In this document: one piece after another, positions 41,684 to 48,230 of the stretch | Numbering within the stretch: position 1 is the stretch's first letter | Layout of the letters: each line of letters opens with the position of its first letter | DNA from: Desulfovibrionaceae bacterium | Lineage (GTDB): Bacteria; Desulfobacterota; Desulfovibrionia; Desulfovibrionales; Desulfovibrionaceae | Reading direction: 5' to 3' | Assembly (NCBI GenBank): GCA_017454105.1 | Contig: JAFTDR010000032.1 | Location: forward strand, 1-48,230 | DNA length: 48,230 nucleotides | The notes under the pieces: generated by a model | What the model saw: the letters and a program-made list of their open reading frames with translations, nothing else | Database searches by the model: none | Told to the model about the DNA's origin: nothing | Translations under genes and position numbers: made by a program

Positions 41684-43036
41684 ATGCGTTTTGGAATGAT
41701 GGCGAGCCGCCTTCTTGCCCTGTGTCTGCTCTTCTTGCTCGCGGCCTGTCAGGTGCCGTCGCTCTTTGCCCCTAAGCAGCATGGGCCCCGTGAGCCAGGA
41801 GTTGTCATTCTTCTGCCCGGCGATGGCCCCTATGCGGGCATAGCGAGCAAAATTCTCGAGGGTGCGACGCTTGCGCGGGACGAGCTGCGGGGACACGGAA
41901 TCAATGTGACGCTTGCGTTCATCGACACGAATAAAAAGGGCTGGCAGGAGAAGCTCCACGCTCTGCCGAGCCATTTCAATGTTGTCGGGGGGCCGATTGA
42001 GCGGACAACCTACTCTCTGCTTAAGAAAAACGGTCTTCTCTCCGAGCGGACACACTTTGCCTTTATGAACAATCTTGACGGCGCTGACGAGGGAACGCTC
42101 GCCTACCGCTTTTTCCCAAGTCCCAACGATCAGGTGGAAGCCCTGGTCGATTTCGCGACTGAAGCCCTGAAAATTCACTCCTTTGGCGCTTTCTACGGAA
42201 CCGATGACTACAGCACGAAGATGGCGAGCCTCTTTGCCGCCAAGGTCCGGGAGAAAAACGCCTCCCTGCGCTCAGTCACCTATTCGTCAACGGATCCGAA
42301 AAAAATCACCGAACAGGCGCGGGCACTCATTAATCCTGTACAGAGCGGCAGCAACGTCCTGCCGCAGACAAGTTTTGAGGCGGTCTTTCTCCCCGCATCC
42401 TGGCGCCGCGTTGACAGCATACAGAAGGCCTTTGTGAACTGTGGGGAGGACAGACTTGTCCTTTTGGGGACAACAAGCTGGGAGCAGAGTGTTGTTGGGA
42501 AAAAGTTGGATCGGGCCGAGCGCTTCGAGCTTGCCGTTTTCCCGGTCGCCTGGAACATGCACGCCCGGGTGAAGGCACTTGAAAAAGTTGCGCCTGATTT
42601 CTGGCGCGCTCTTGGCTATGACTTCATGCAGTTTGCCGTCAATCTCAATCTTCATGAGCGGGCGACTCCCCCGCAGGTTGTGCAGAAGGCCAACCGCTCA
42701 ACGGGTATTGTCCGTCTTCTGGCTCCGCTACACTGGGATGCGCGGGGCATAGCCCATCAGAAACTGTTCATCCATCGCGTGACCTCAGACGGTATGGCTC
42801 CCATGGATGTCGCGCTTTTTGAGAAGCTGAGAGTCACACACCGTGAGCGGGCAGCCATCCGCATGCAGGGGGGCGCAAGCGATGACGCACCGGCCCCTGT
42901 CCGCCGCGAGGTCAGAGCGGATCCCGCGCCCATTGTCCAGGAGCGTGTTGAGCAACCCGCACCCAGGGCACCTGAACCTGTTCTTGAGAGACCACCCCAA
43001 TCATCCTATAAATTACGGCTTCCAACTAAACGCTAG
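41684..43036 (+). CDS. LpoA/LppC-like penicillin-binding protein activator lipoprotein
   Basis: 450 aa. Lipobox LLAAC with C22 as lipidation site. Residues 35-370 form a type I periplasmic-binding-protein fold: VVILLPGDGPYAGIASKILEGATLARDEL, an IDTNKK strand, VVGGPIERTTY and FFPSPNDQVEALVDFA. This pattern is shared by LppC/LpoA, outer-membrane lipoproteins that activate a peptidoglycan synthase. The tail (375-450) is Pro/Arg-rich and likely disordered. ATG 41684 after AACGGAG. Probably cotranscribed with gatCA. Confidence 0.82.
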   Translation: MRFGMMASRLLALCLLFLLAACQVPSLFAPKQHGPREPGVVILLPGDGPYAGIASKILEGATLARDELRGHGINVTLAFIDTNKKGWQEKLHALPSHFNVVGGPIERTTYSLLKKNGLLSERTHFAFMNNLDGADEGTLAYRFFPSPNDQVEALVDFATEALKIHSFGAFYGTDDYSTKMASLFAAKVREKNASLRSVTYSSTDPKKITEQARALINPVQSGSNVLPQTSFEAVFLPASWRRVDSIQKAFVNCGEDRLVLLGTTSWEQSVVGKKLDRAERFELAVFPVAWNMHARVKALEKVAPDFWRALGYDFMQFAVNLNLHERATPPQVVQKANRSTGIVRLLAPLHWDARGIAHQKLFIHRVTSDGMAPMDVALFEKLRVTHRERAAIRMQGGASDDAPAPVRREVRADPAPIVQERVEQPAPRAPEPVLERPPQSSYKLRLPTKR

Positions 43037-43053
43037 TACGCACAGAGGGAGAG

Positions 43054-43350
43054 ATGAGCGAGACAAAAACCATTGGCCCAGGAGAGGTCCGGCATATGGC
43101 GCAGCTCTCGAGACTTTCCGTGTCACAGGAAGAAGAGTCTCTTTTTGCTGCTCAGTTTGCGAGCATTCTCGGCTATATGGATGTGCTAAACGATGTTGCT
43201 GTGGAGGGTGTGAATCCCCTCTACAGTCCCTGTGATCATGATTTTGTCCCCCGCGAGGATCATGCCTGCCACACAAGGACGCATGAAGAAATTCTTGCGA
43301 ACGCGCCTCAAAGCGATTCGTCATCCTTTGTCGTTCCACGTATTGTGTGA
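43054..43350 (+). CDS. gatC: Asp-tRNA(Asn)/Glu-tRNA(Gln) amidotransferase subunit C
   Basis: 98 aa. Stabilises GatA in the GatCAB complex, which amidates misacylated Glu-tRNA(Gln)/Asp-tRNA(Asn). Family features: VRHMAQLSRLSVSQEEE near residues 12-29, FASILGYMDVLNDVAVEGV, and the SSSFVVPRIV end. GAGGGAGAG before ATG 43054; 9 nt before gatA. Confidence 0.94.
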   Translation: MSETKTIGPGEVRHMAQLSRLSVSQEEESLFAAQFASILGYMDVLNDVAVEGVNPLYSPCDHDFVPREDHACHTRTHEEILANAPQSDSSSFVVPRIV

Positions 43351-43359
43351 GAGGGCCCT

Positions 43360-44829
43360 ATGTCTGAACTCTGTGAACGTTCACTGACTGCGATTCGGGA
43401 CGCGCTTCTTGCGAAAGAAGTCAGCGTCCGGGAAGTGACATTGTCCTGTCTTGAGCGCATTCAAGCTTCAGAAAAAGCCTTGGGCGCGCTCATAACACTC
43501 GATCGCGAGGGCGCGCTCAAACAGGCGGACGCTCTTGATGCCCAGGGTCCTAATCCAGATGCTCCCTTGTGGGGTATCCCGGTCACGGTGAAAGACGCCC
43601 TTGTGACCAAGGGGCTTAGGACAAGTGCCGGATCCCGTATCCTTGAAAATTTTATCCCGCCGTACGACGCCTTTGTTGTCGAGCGGCTGCGTGCTGCCGG
43701 CTGCGTTCTTCTTGGCAAGAACAATATGGATGAATTCGCCATGGGTTCCACGACCGAGAATTCGGCCTTTCATCCAGCGCACAATCCCTGGGATACGGAG
43801 CGCGTGCCTGGGGGATCCTCCGGCGGCTCGGCGGTCTCTGTTGCAAGCTGCCAGTCGTTTGCCTCCTTGGGCACAGACACAGGCGGCTCAATCCGCCAAC
43901 CTGCGGCTCTCTGCGGCTGTGTTGGCTTAAAGCCGACATACGGGCGCGTGTCCCGCTACGGTGTCATAGCCTACGGCTCATCCCTCGATCAGGTGGGCCC
44001 TCTTGCGCGTTCTGTAGCCGACTGCGCGCGCGTTTTGTCAGTCATAGCGGGTCATGATCCGCGTGATGCGACGTCGAGTCCCCGTCCTGTTCCCGCATAC
44101 ACAGAGACAGGCGCAAGTCTCACAGGGCTTCGGATTGGCTACCCAACGGAGTTTTACGGGGAGGGCATGGACAGCGAGGTGCGGGAAGCCTGTATGGCCT
44201 GCCATAAGAAGCTCGAGGATGCACACATCGAGCTTGTTCCGATCTCCCTTCCCCACACAAAGGCAGCCATTGCAACCTACTATATTATTGCCATGGCTGA
44301 GGCGAGTTCCAATCTGGCCCGCTATGACGGGGTGCGCTACGGCTACCGGGCGAGTGACTGCGCCGATCTCATGGACATGTATGTGCGCTCGCGCACCGAG
44401 GGTTTTGGCCGTGAAGTTAAGCGGCGCATCATGCTGGGCGCCTTTGTTCTCTCTTCTGGCTACTACGATGCCTACTACCGCAAGGCGGCCCAGGTCCGCC
44501 GCATACTCCGCGACGAATATCTCGCGGCCTTTCAGTCCTGTGATGTGATTCTCGCGCCTGTTTCGCCGAAAACAGCCTGGAAGATCGGTTCGCATGCAGA
44601 CGATCCCCTGGCCATGTATCTGATGGATGCCTACACCCTCTCCTTAAATCTAGCTGGCCTCCCTGGCCTCTCCCTCCCTGTCGGCCTAGGCCGAGAGAGT
44701 GGACTTCCTGTTGGCATGCAGCTTATCGGCCCACCCTTTGCCGAGGATCTGCTCTTCCGCGTAGGCCAAGGCCTGGAAGATCTCCTAGAGCCTATTGGCA
44801 TGCCGAAAGCTTGGATGAGTGATGAGTGA
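43360..44829 (+). CDS. gatA: Glutamyl-tRNA(Gln) amidotransferase subunit A
   Basis: 489 aa amidase-signature hydrolase that releases ammonia from glutamine for GatB. Catalytic Lys in [11 protein letters not shown], amidase signature with GGSSGGSA and [15 protein letters not shown] (Ser-cis-Ser-Lys triad intact). C-terminus [11 protein letters not shown]. The partner gatB is not in the window. Confidence 0.96.
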   Translation: MSELCERSLTAIRDALLAKEVSVREVTLSCLERIQASEKALGALITLDREGALKQADALDAQGPNPDAPLWGIPVTVKDALVTKGLRTSAGSRILENFIPPYDAFVVERLRAAGCVLLGKNNMDEFAMGSTTENSAFHPAHNPWDTERVPGGSSGGSAVSVASCQSFASLGTDTGGSIRQPAALCGCVGLKPTYGRVSRYGVIAYGSSLDQVGPLARSVADCARVLSVIAGHDPRDATSSPRPVPAYTETGASLTGLRIGYPTEFYGEGMDSEVREACMACHKKLEDAHIELVPISLPHTKAAIATYYIIAMAEASSNLARYDGVRYGYRASDCADLMDMYVRSRTEGFGREVKRRIMLGAFVLSSGYYDAYYRKAAQVRRILRDEYLAAFQSCDVILAPVSPKTAWKIGSHADDPLAMYLMDAYTLSLNLAGLPGLSLPVGLGRESGLPVGMQLIGPPFAEDLLFRVGQGLEDLLEPIGMPKAWMSDE

Positions 44830-45301
44830 TGAGTACTGATACATGCTGAGAGTACAAAGCACGAGTATCGACTCCTCTCAGTCCCTGCGTACAAAGAAAG
44901 TTCTGGGTAAAAGATACACACGTATTTCGGTACGTCAGTGCTAGCCAAACTCTCTCTTCCCTTCTCTTGCTTTGGCCACACACGAAAGCGAGCGTCACAT
45001 AGGCACAAGGAGAGGGGGAGATGAGAGGTGCGTCGCAATCGAGCAGGCATAATTGGCGAGAGGAGAGAGTGTGTCTTTTGTCGTTCGGGAAGTCGTTTTC
45101 CTGATACAAGAAAACGCCGTATTGGCCAGAGGTCGGGAAGGAAGATCGCAGTCGTCGCAAGATGGACAGAAATGCTTTTCCCAGAGCGTACAGAGGTGAC
45201 TTAAGCGCAATCGGCCAGTAGCGGCAGATTTCTTCTTAAGTGCAAAAACGGGCATATGGCTTGCGGTTTGCCGTGGGTGTGTTTGCATAGACGAGTTGCT
45301 T
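44830..45301. other. Gene-free region after gatA
   Basis: No supported gene. 44905-44945 matches 684-722 in inverted orientation (both include AAAAGATACACACGTATTTCGG). Minus-strand open frames across 44792-45315 have no recognisable domain. Confidence 0.5.
44905..44945. repeat. Dispersed repeat E, inverted relative to 684-722
   Basis: GGGTAAAAGATACACACGTA followed by TTTCGGTA, matching the reverse complement of 684-722 with few changes. Both copies code for GKRYTRISV and stop shortly after, so this may be the end of a lost gene. Confidence 0.6.
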
Positions 45302-46273
45302 ATGTTGCGTCCCATCTTAACTCTCCTCTTTCTTTGTTTTTTTCTCTCCTCTCAAGCGTATGCTGCGCCTCGTCTTTTCCGTCTGGGTCATGAGGCCGCG
45401 CCACAGAATCCCTATGGTCAAGGCGCTGTGTATTTCGCAAATCTTGTCAAGGAACGCTCCAACGGTTCCCTGGTAATCGAGGTCTTTCCCCAAGGAGCGC
45501 TTGGAAACCAAAAGGAACTCTTAGAGGGAGTTGCGACTGGGGTCATTGATATGGCCCTTATCGGCACAGCGATACTTGCGCGGATCGTTCCTGAAGTCGC
45601 GGTTTTTGATCTGCCGTATCTTTTTCGCGATATAGGCCATGCCCGCAAGGCAGCCGACACCATTGGCCTGGATCTTTGTCGGGCGACTGCAAGTCATGGG
45701 ATATATACGCTTGATCTTTGGGAGAACGGCTTTCGCCATGTGACCAATAATGTCCGGCCGATCCGCTCGCTTAGAGACATGCGCGGTCTTAGAATCCGTG
45801 TGGCGGATAGTCCCCTCTCTGTAGAGACGATGAATGCTCTTGCCGCTGCGCCGACGCCTATGTCCTTAGGAGAAGTGTACACAGCTCTTGAAACAGGCGT
45901 TATTGACGGTCAGGAATCCCCGCTTGCCCATATTGCGACAAAGGAATTTTATACTGTACAGAGCTATCTTTCACTGACAAGTCATTCCTACTCGATAGAA
46001 GCCCTTGTCATAAGCGCCGAGGTATGGAAAACGCTTTCCCCCTCGGACCAAGAGATTCTGCGCAAGGCGGCTTTGGACGCGAAGATTTGGCAGCGTGCTT
46101 TATGTCGGGCATTGGATACAGTCTTTTTGCGGACTATACGCGCGAGTACCACATGCGTTGTGAACAAGGATGTGGACAGGAAAGCTCTGGCGAACAAGGC
46201 CCGCTCTGTCTGGAAGATCTATGGGGAGCGTTTTGGGGATGCGAGTCTTAAAGCCATTCAGGCGATACAGTAA
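45302..46273 (+). CDS. TRAP transporter solute-binding protein (DctP family)
   Basis: 323 aa from ATG 45302. Signal peptide to about SQAYAAP; mature part has RLGHEAAPQNPYGQGAVYFANLVKERSNGSLVIEVFPQGALGNQKELLEGVATG, the DctP opening, and VFDLPYLFRD, LRIRVADSPL, GVIDGQESPLAHI (ligand and Arg-binding region). Captures C4-dicarboxylates or other organic acids in the periplasm. No membrane subunits (DctQ/DctM) are adjacent, so it is an orphan here. Ribosome site weak. Confidence 0.88.
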   Translation: MLRPILTLLFLCFFLSSQAYAAPRLFRLGHEAAPQNPYGQGAVYFANLVKERSNGSLVIEVFPQGALGNQKELLEGVATGVIDMALIGTAILARIVPEVAVFDLPYLFRDIGHARKAADTIGLDLCRATASHGIYTLDLWENGFRHVTNNVRPIRSLRDMRGLRIRVADSPLSVETMNALAAAPTPMSLGEVYTALETGVIDGQESPLAHIATKEFYTVQSYLSLTSHSYSIEALVISAEVWKTLSPSDQEILRKAALDAKIWQRALCRALDTVFLRTIRASTTCVVNKDVDRKALANKARSVWKIYGERFGDASLKAIQAIQ

Positions 46274-46572
46274 GATTCCAGTTTTTTGCCTATCCTTGTT
46301 GTATCAGAGACCAAACGCCTCTTGTCGCAGAAACCGTTACGTACGTCGGTAACATGTGCACTGCGTGGTCTGAGATTCCAGGACAAAGCGGGTTCGTAGA
46401 TCAACGGTGGCAACTTTTTTCCTGACCGCAGAATACGTTTGAGTACGTGATGGGCTAGCCCATTCTAAAGCTCATACATCGAAATGTCTGCGCGCAAAGC
46501 TATACGGAGCGAAAGAATGATTCTTCCCGCGACACGACAATGTTTTGGCATTGGATTCGCTTCTTGTCTCAC

Positions 46573-46602
46573 AAGGGCTTCTTCGGAGGCCCTTTTTTTT
46601 TG
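46573..46602 (+). terminator. Strong UUCG-loop terminator
   Basis: AAGGGCTTC-TTCG-GAGGCCCTT (9-bp stem, one T-G pair) followed by eight or more T. No gene ends within 300 nt upstream apart from the TRAP gene at 46273. Confidence 0.9.
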
Positions 46603-46781
46603 CCCGCATTTAAACGCAAGACTCCGCCAGGCATTGCTTGCTAGCCTCGACTCTGAGCCCGGCTTGCAGCAGCTGGTCGCAAGAATTGAGCTTCGAGGCG
46701 AAGCGAGACCAAGGGGCTTGCTTTTAGGGGGCTAGCTAAAAGTAGGGAAGAGCAAAGCCCAGAGCCTTCGAACAGAAATCC

Positions 46782-46867
46782 TATATATCCGGCCGCATAA
46801 TAGTTTTCCCTGTGCGGCCAAAGGAAGCGATCTCGATTGGCCTGCGCGGGTAGAATCATTGTGACGC
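46782..46867. repeat. Dispersed repeat C, copy 2
   Basis: Same orientation as 10067-10186; shares CCGGCCGCATA, TTTTCCC, ATTGGCC and AATCATTGTGACG blocks. Confidence 0.55.
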
Positions 46868-46915
46868 TGCCTGATCCGCAAAATGTGTCCATGCTTGGTC
46901 TGAGATTTCTGAACG

Positions 46916-47113
46916 TAAGCGGTCGCAGAGTTTGAACAAGTGCCAATGCTTTTGTCCTGGCTGTGGGCCGAATGTCTTTGTATGCTTCTTTGAGTTCTTG
47001 GCAGCTTGATCGCAAGATCAGTGCGCCTTCAAAAGTATCGCATGTCTTTGGCGTTTGCGTCATCTACACAAACAGAGCAGAGCCTGTCACCTCGTCCTAC
47101 CAAGCTAAAATTG
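46916..47113. repeat. Dispersed repeat A, copy 2
   Basis: Same orientation as 97-321. Repeat C ends 49 nt before it, whereas copy 1 at 97 has repeat D before it, suggesting that C, D and A were parts of one element. Confidence 0.65.
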
Positions 47114-47128
47114 GCTTCAGATCCCCCG

Positions 47129-47168
47129 AAAAAAGAAAAGGCCTCACATTTCTGCCAGGCCTTTTGCG
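47129..47168. terminator. Bidirectional terminator
   Basis: AAAAGGCCT (47136-47144) pairs with AGGCCTTTT (47157-47165), with A-run on the left and T-run on the right. Could end transcripts from either side. Confidence 0.7.
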
Positions 47169-47329
47169 GTGATTTGACGTGGTTTGCCAGTCAGTATACA
47201 CGCTAATATAAAAGTGTACCATTTTTCAGATCCGCTGTGCATGACAATAGGAAAGACAGGCGGGAGCCCCTCTTTCCTTGTCACAAGCTTATTATTGATA
47301 CGATCTAGCCAGCAGTGCCGTGTACACAA
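47144..47329 (-). pseudogene. Internal fragment of an Rpn-family nuclease gene
   Basis: Minus-strand frame reading WLDRINNKLVTRKEGLPPVF and PIVMHSGSEKW, then unrelated residues and a stop. The PPVFPIVMHSGSEKW stretch is the characteristic mid-region of Rpn (recombination-promoting PD-(D/E)XK) proteins. The segment 47219-47261 is identical at 42 of 43 positions to 48188-48230. Both ends of the gene are missing. Confidence 0.65.
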
Positions 47330-47518
47330 GAATACGGTATCCGCTCATGGGTCAACGGTACAACGCGGCGTTTATAGTTCTTCAAATCGTATCAGAGGTG
47401 ACAAATTCCGCATTCTACCATTTGAGATACCAGAAAAGCTTGCATAAATCGCGCATTCCACCGTGTACCTGTGAGCGGATACAGAATACGTACGGGAAAT
47501 CAGAGATTCTTTTTCGCA

Positions 47519-48230
47519 TCACACTCTCTGCGCTTGCAATTTCTCAATCTCCTCCAGTGGCAGCTTAGTTATCTCTCCGATCACTGTATGCGAAAAACCT
47601 TTATGAAGCATCACTAAGGCATCTTCCCGCTTCGCTTTTTGCTTGGCTTCCTGAATCCACTCAATGTCAATCTCTTCTCGCAACTCATCCTTCATCTCTT
47701 CGCGCAAGTCCTTCCTTATCATCTCGCGAAATTGCAAGTCCTTCCTCATCACCTCGCGAAATTGCAAGTCATTCCTCATCTCCTCGAGAAATTGCAAGTC
47801 ATTCCTCAGCTCCTCGCAATAGTTCTTCTTCCAATTAATCGCATTGCTATCAATCATCTTTACAACTTCCTCTAAAGACGCAAAGCGAATATTTGATGCG
47901 CCTGCATCCGGGTTAAAGCGTTTCTATAATCGCAATGAAGGTCTTTAGCAGTTCTTTATGCTCAGGTTTGCCAAGGATATCTTTGTACTTGTTGATCGCT
48001 TCCCGCATTACCATCGGCGTCTTTGCTCGCTTCAGTTCTAGAAGCAGTGCATAGAAATCTGAATTTTTATTCAGTACTTCATCTTTGATTGTTTTCTCAT
48101 CCACGAGCAGAGCAAGATTGTTTGGCTGGTATTTGAGCAGAGTCTTGGCAATTGGGGAATCTGCTCATGGATTGACAAGGGAGCGTTCCACTTTTCAGAT
48201 CCGCTGTGCATGACAATAGGAAAGACAGGC
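47519..48230 (-). pseudogene. Rpn-family recombination-promoting nuclease, frameshifted and cut by window edge
   Basis: On the minus strand, three frames join into one Rpn-like protein: PVFPIVMHSGSEKWNAPLSI (48230-48170), a switch to ALLVDEKTIKDEVLNKNSDF and on to FIAIIE (48160-47920), then a one-base shift near 47920 to RFNPDAGASNIRFASLEEVV, through a coiled-coil of charged repeats, ending IGEITKLPLEEIEKL. The C-terminal part is the usual Rpn tail with a helix-turn-helix-like KLPLEEIEKL. The N-terminal nuclease core lies outside the window. At least two frameshifts make it non-functional unless corrected. Confidence 0.7.
47703..47818. repeat. 30-bp tandem repeat
   Basis: Units such as TCGCGAAATTGCAAGTCCTT plus CCTCATCACC, repeated about four times with variants. 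They encode the 10-residue R-K/N-D-L-Q-F-x-E-x-M repeats of the Rpn-like coiled-coil. Confidence 0.8.

Larger units (their letters stand above)
46274..47143. other. Gene-poor, repeat-rich region
   Basis: Contains repeat D inverted (about 46405-46433), a perfect 14-bp palindrome ATGGGCTAGCCCAT (46450-46463), a strong terminator (46573-46600), repeat C copy 2 (46782-46867) and repeat A copy 2 (46916-47113). No supported protein gene. Confidence 0.55.

Noticed and set aside
41566..41775. 69-aa open frame starting within the structured leader
   Set aside because: It overlaps the lipoprotein gene in another frame, lacks a clear ribosome site, and runs through the hairpins.

Overview
The window looks like a chromosomal segment from a Desulfovibrio-type sulfate reducer (Desulfovibrionaceae), moderately GC-rich. 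The reasoning: two tandem porins resemble the outer-membrane homotrimeric porin family of Desulfovibrio; a metal P-type ATPase gene trio next to feoAB matches the ferrosome (fez) locus described in Desulfovibrio magneticus; and palindromes before fezA-like and feoA match the Fur motif reported for Desulfovibrio-type bacteria. All this is read from sequence and memory; no search was run.

Layout. 1-917: gene-poor, repeat-rich DNA. 960-3725 (minus): a GtrA-like membrane protein followed by an unknown EF-hand/transmembrane/lysine-tail protein. 3849-9494 (plus): a tightly overlapping glycan cluster (GtrB-like glycosyltransferase, two GT-C-like membrane proteins, a GtrA flippase, the sugar aminotransferase WecE). 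9603-9925: four tRNAs (Gly-GCC, Cys-GCA, Gly-GCC, Gly-CCC) with promoter and terminator. 9972-11536: decayed DNA with a frameshifted PD-(D/E)XK nuclease remnant. 11637-15095: two porin paralogues with structured leaders. 15612-17762: rsfS, gpmI and a small zinc-ribbon protein. 17878-23493: type I secretion operon (ABC exporter, HlyD-type adaptor, unknown exported protein, TolC-type channel). 23546-24937: Na+:alanine symporter. 25442-25942: zinc-finger protein that converges on a minus-strand operon (hydantoinase-like, trmL, cbiB; 29054-25917). 29186-33196: ilvE, dnaX, ybaB, recR. 33504-35399: dnaK. 35540-41444: candidate ferrosome genes fezA, fezB, fezC followed by feoA and feoB. 41684-44829: LpoA/LppC-like lipoprotein, gatC, gatA. 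45302-46273: a lone TRAP solute-binding protein. 46274-48230: repeat-rich DNA with broken Rpn-family nuclease genes.

How genes work together. The strongest system-level story is iron: feoAB imports Fe2+, and the adjacent FezA/B/C-like proteins would package iron into a membrane-bounded granule. Fur-box-like palindromes lie at the fezA promoter and upstream of feoA. A second story is envelope glycan tailoring: a GtrB/GtrA lipid-linked sugar pathway combined with WecE (4-amino-4,6-dideoxygalactose synthesis) and two candidate GT-C transferases. The remaining genes are mostly housekeeping.

The non-coding islands (1-917, 9972-11536, 15100-15600, 44830-45300, 46274-48230) share several diverged repeats with each other, suggesting remnants of one or a few old mobile elements. 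No intact transposase, integrase, CRISPR array or rRNA was seen.
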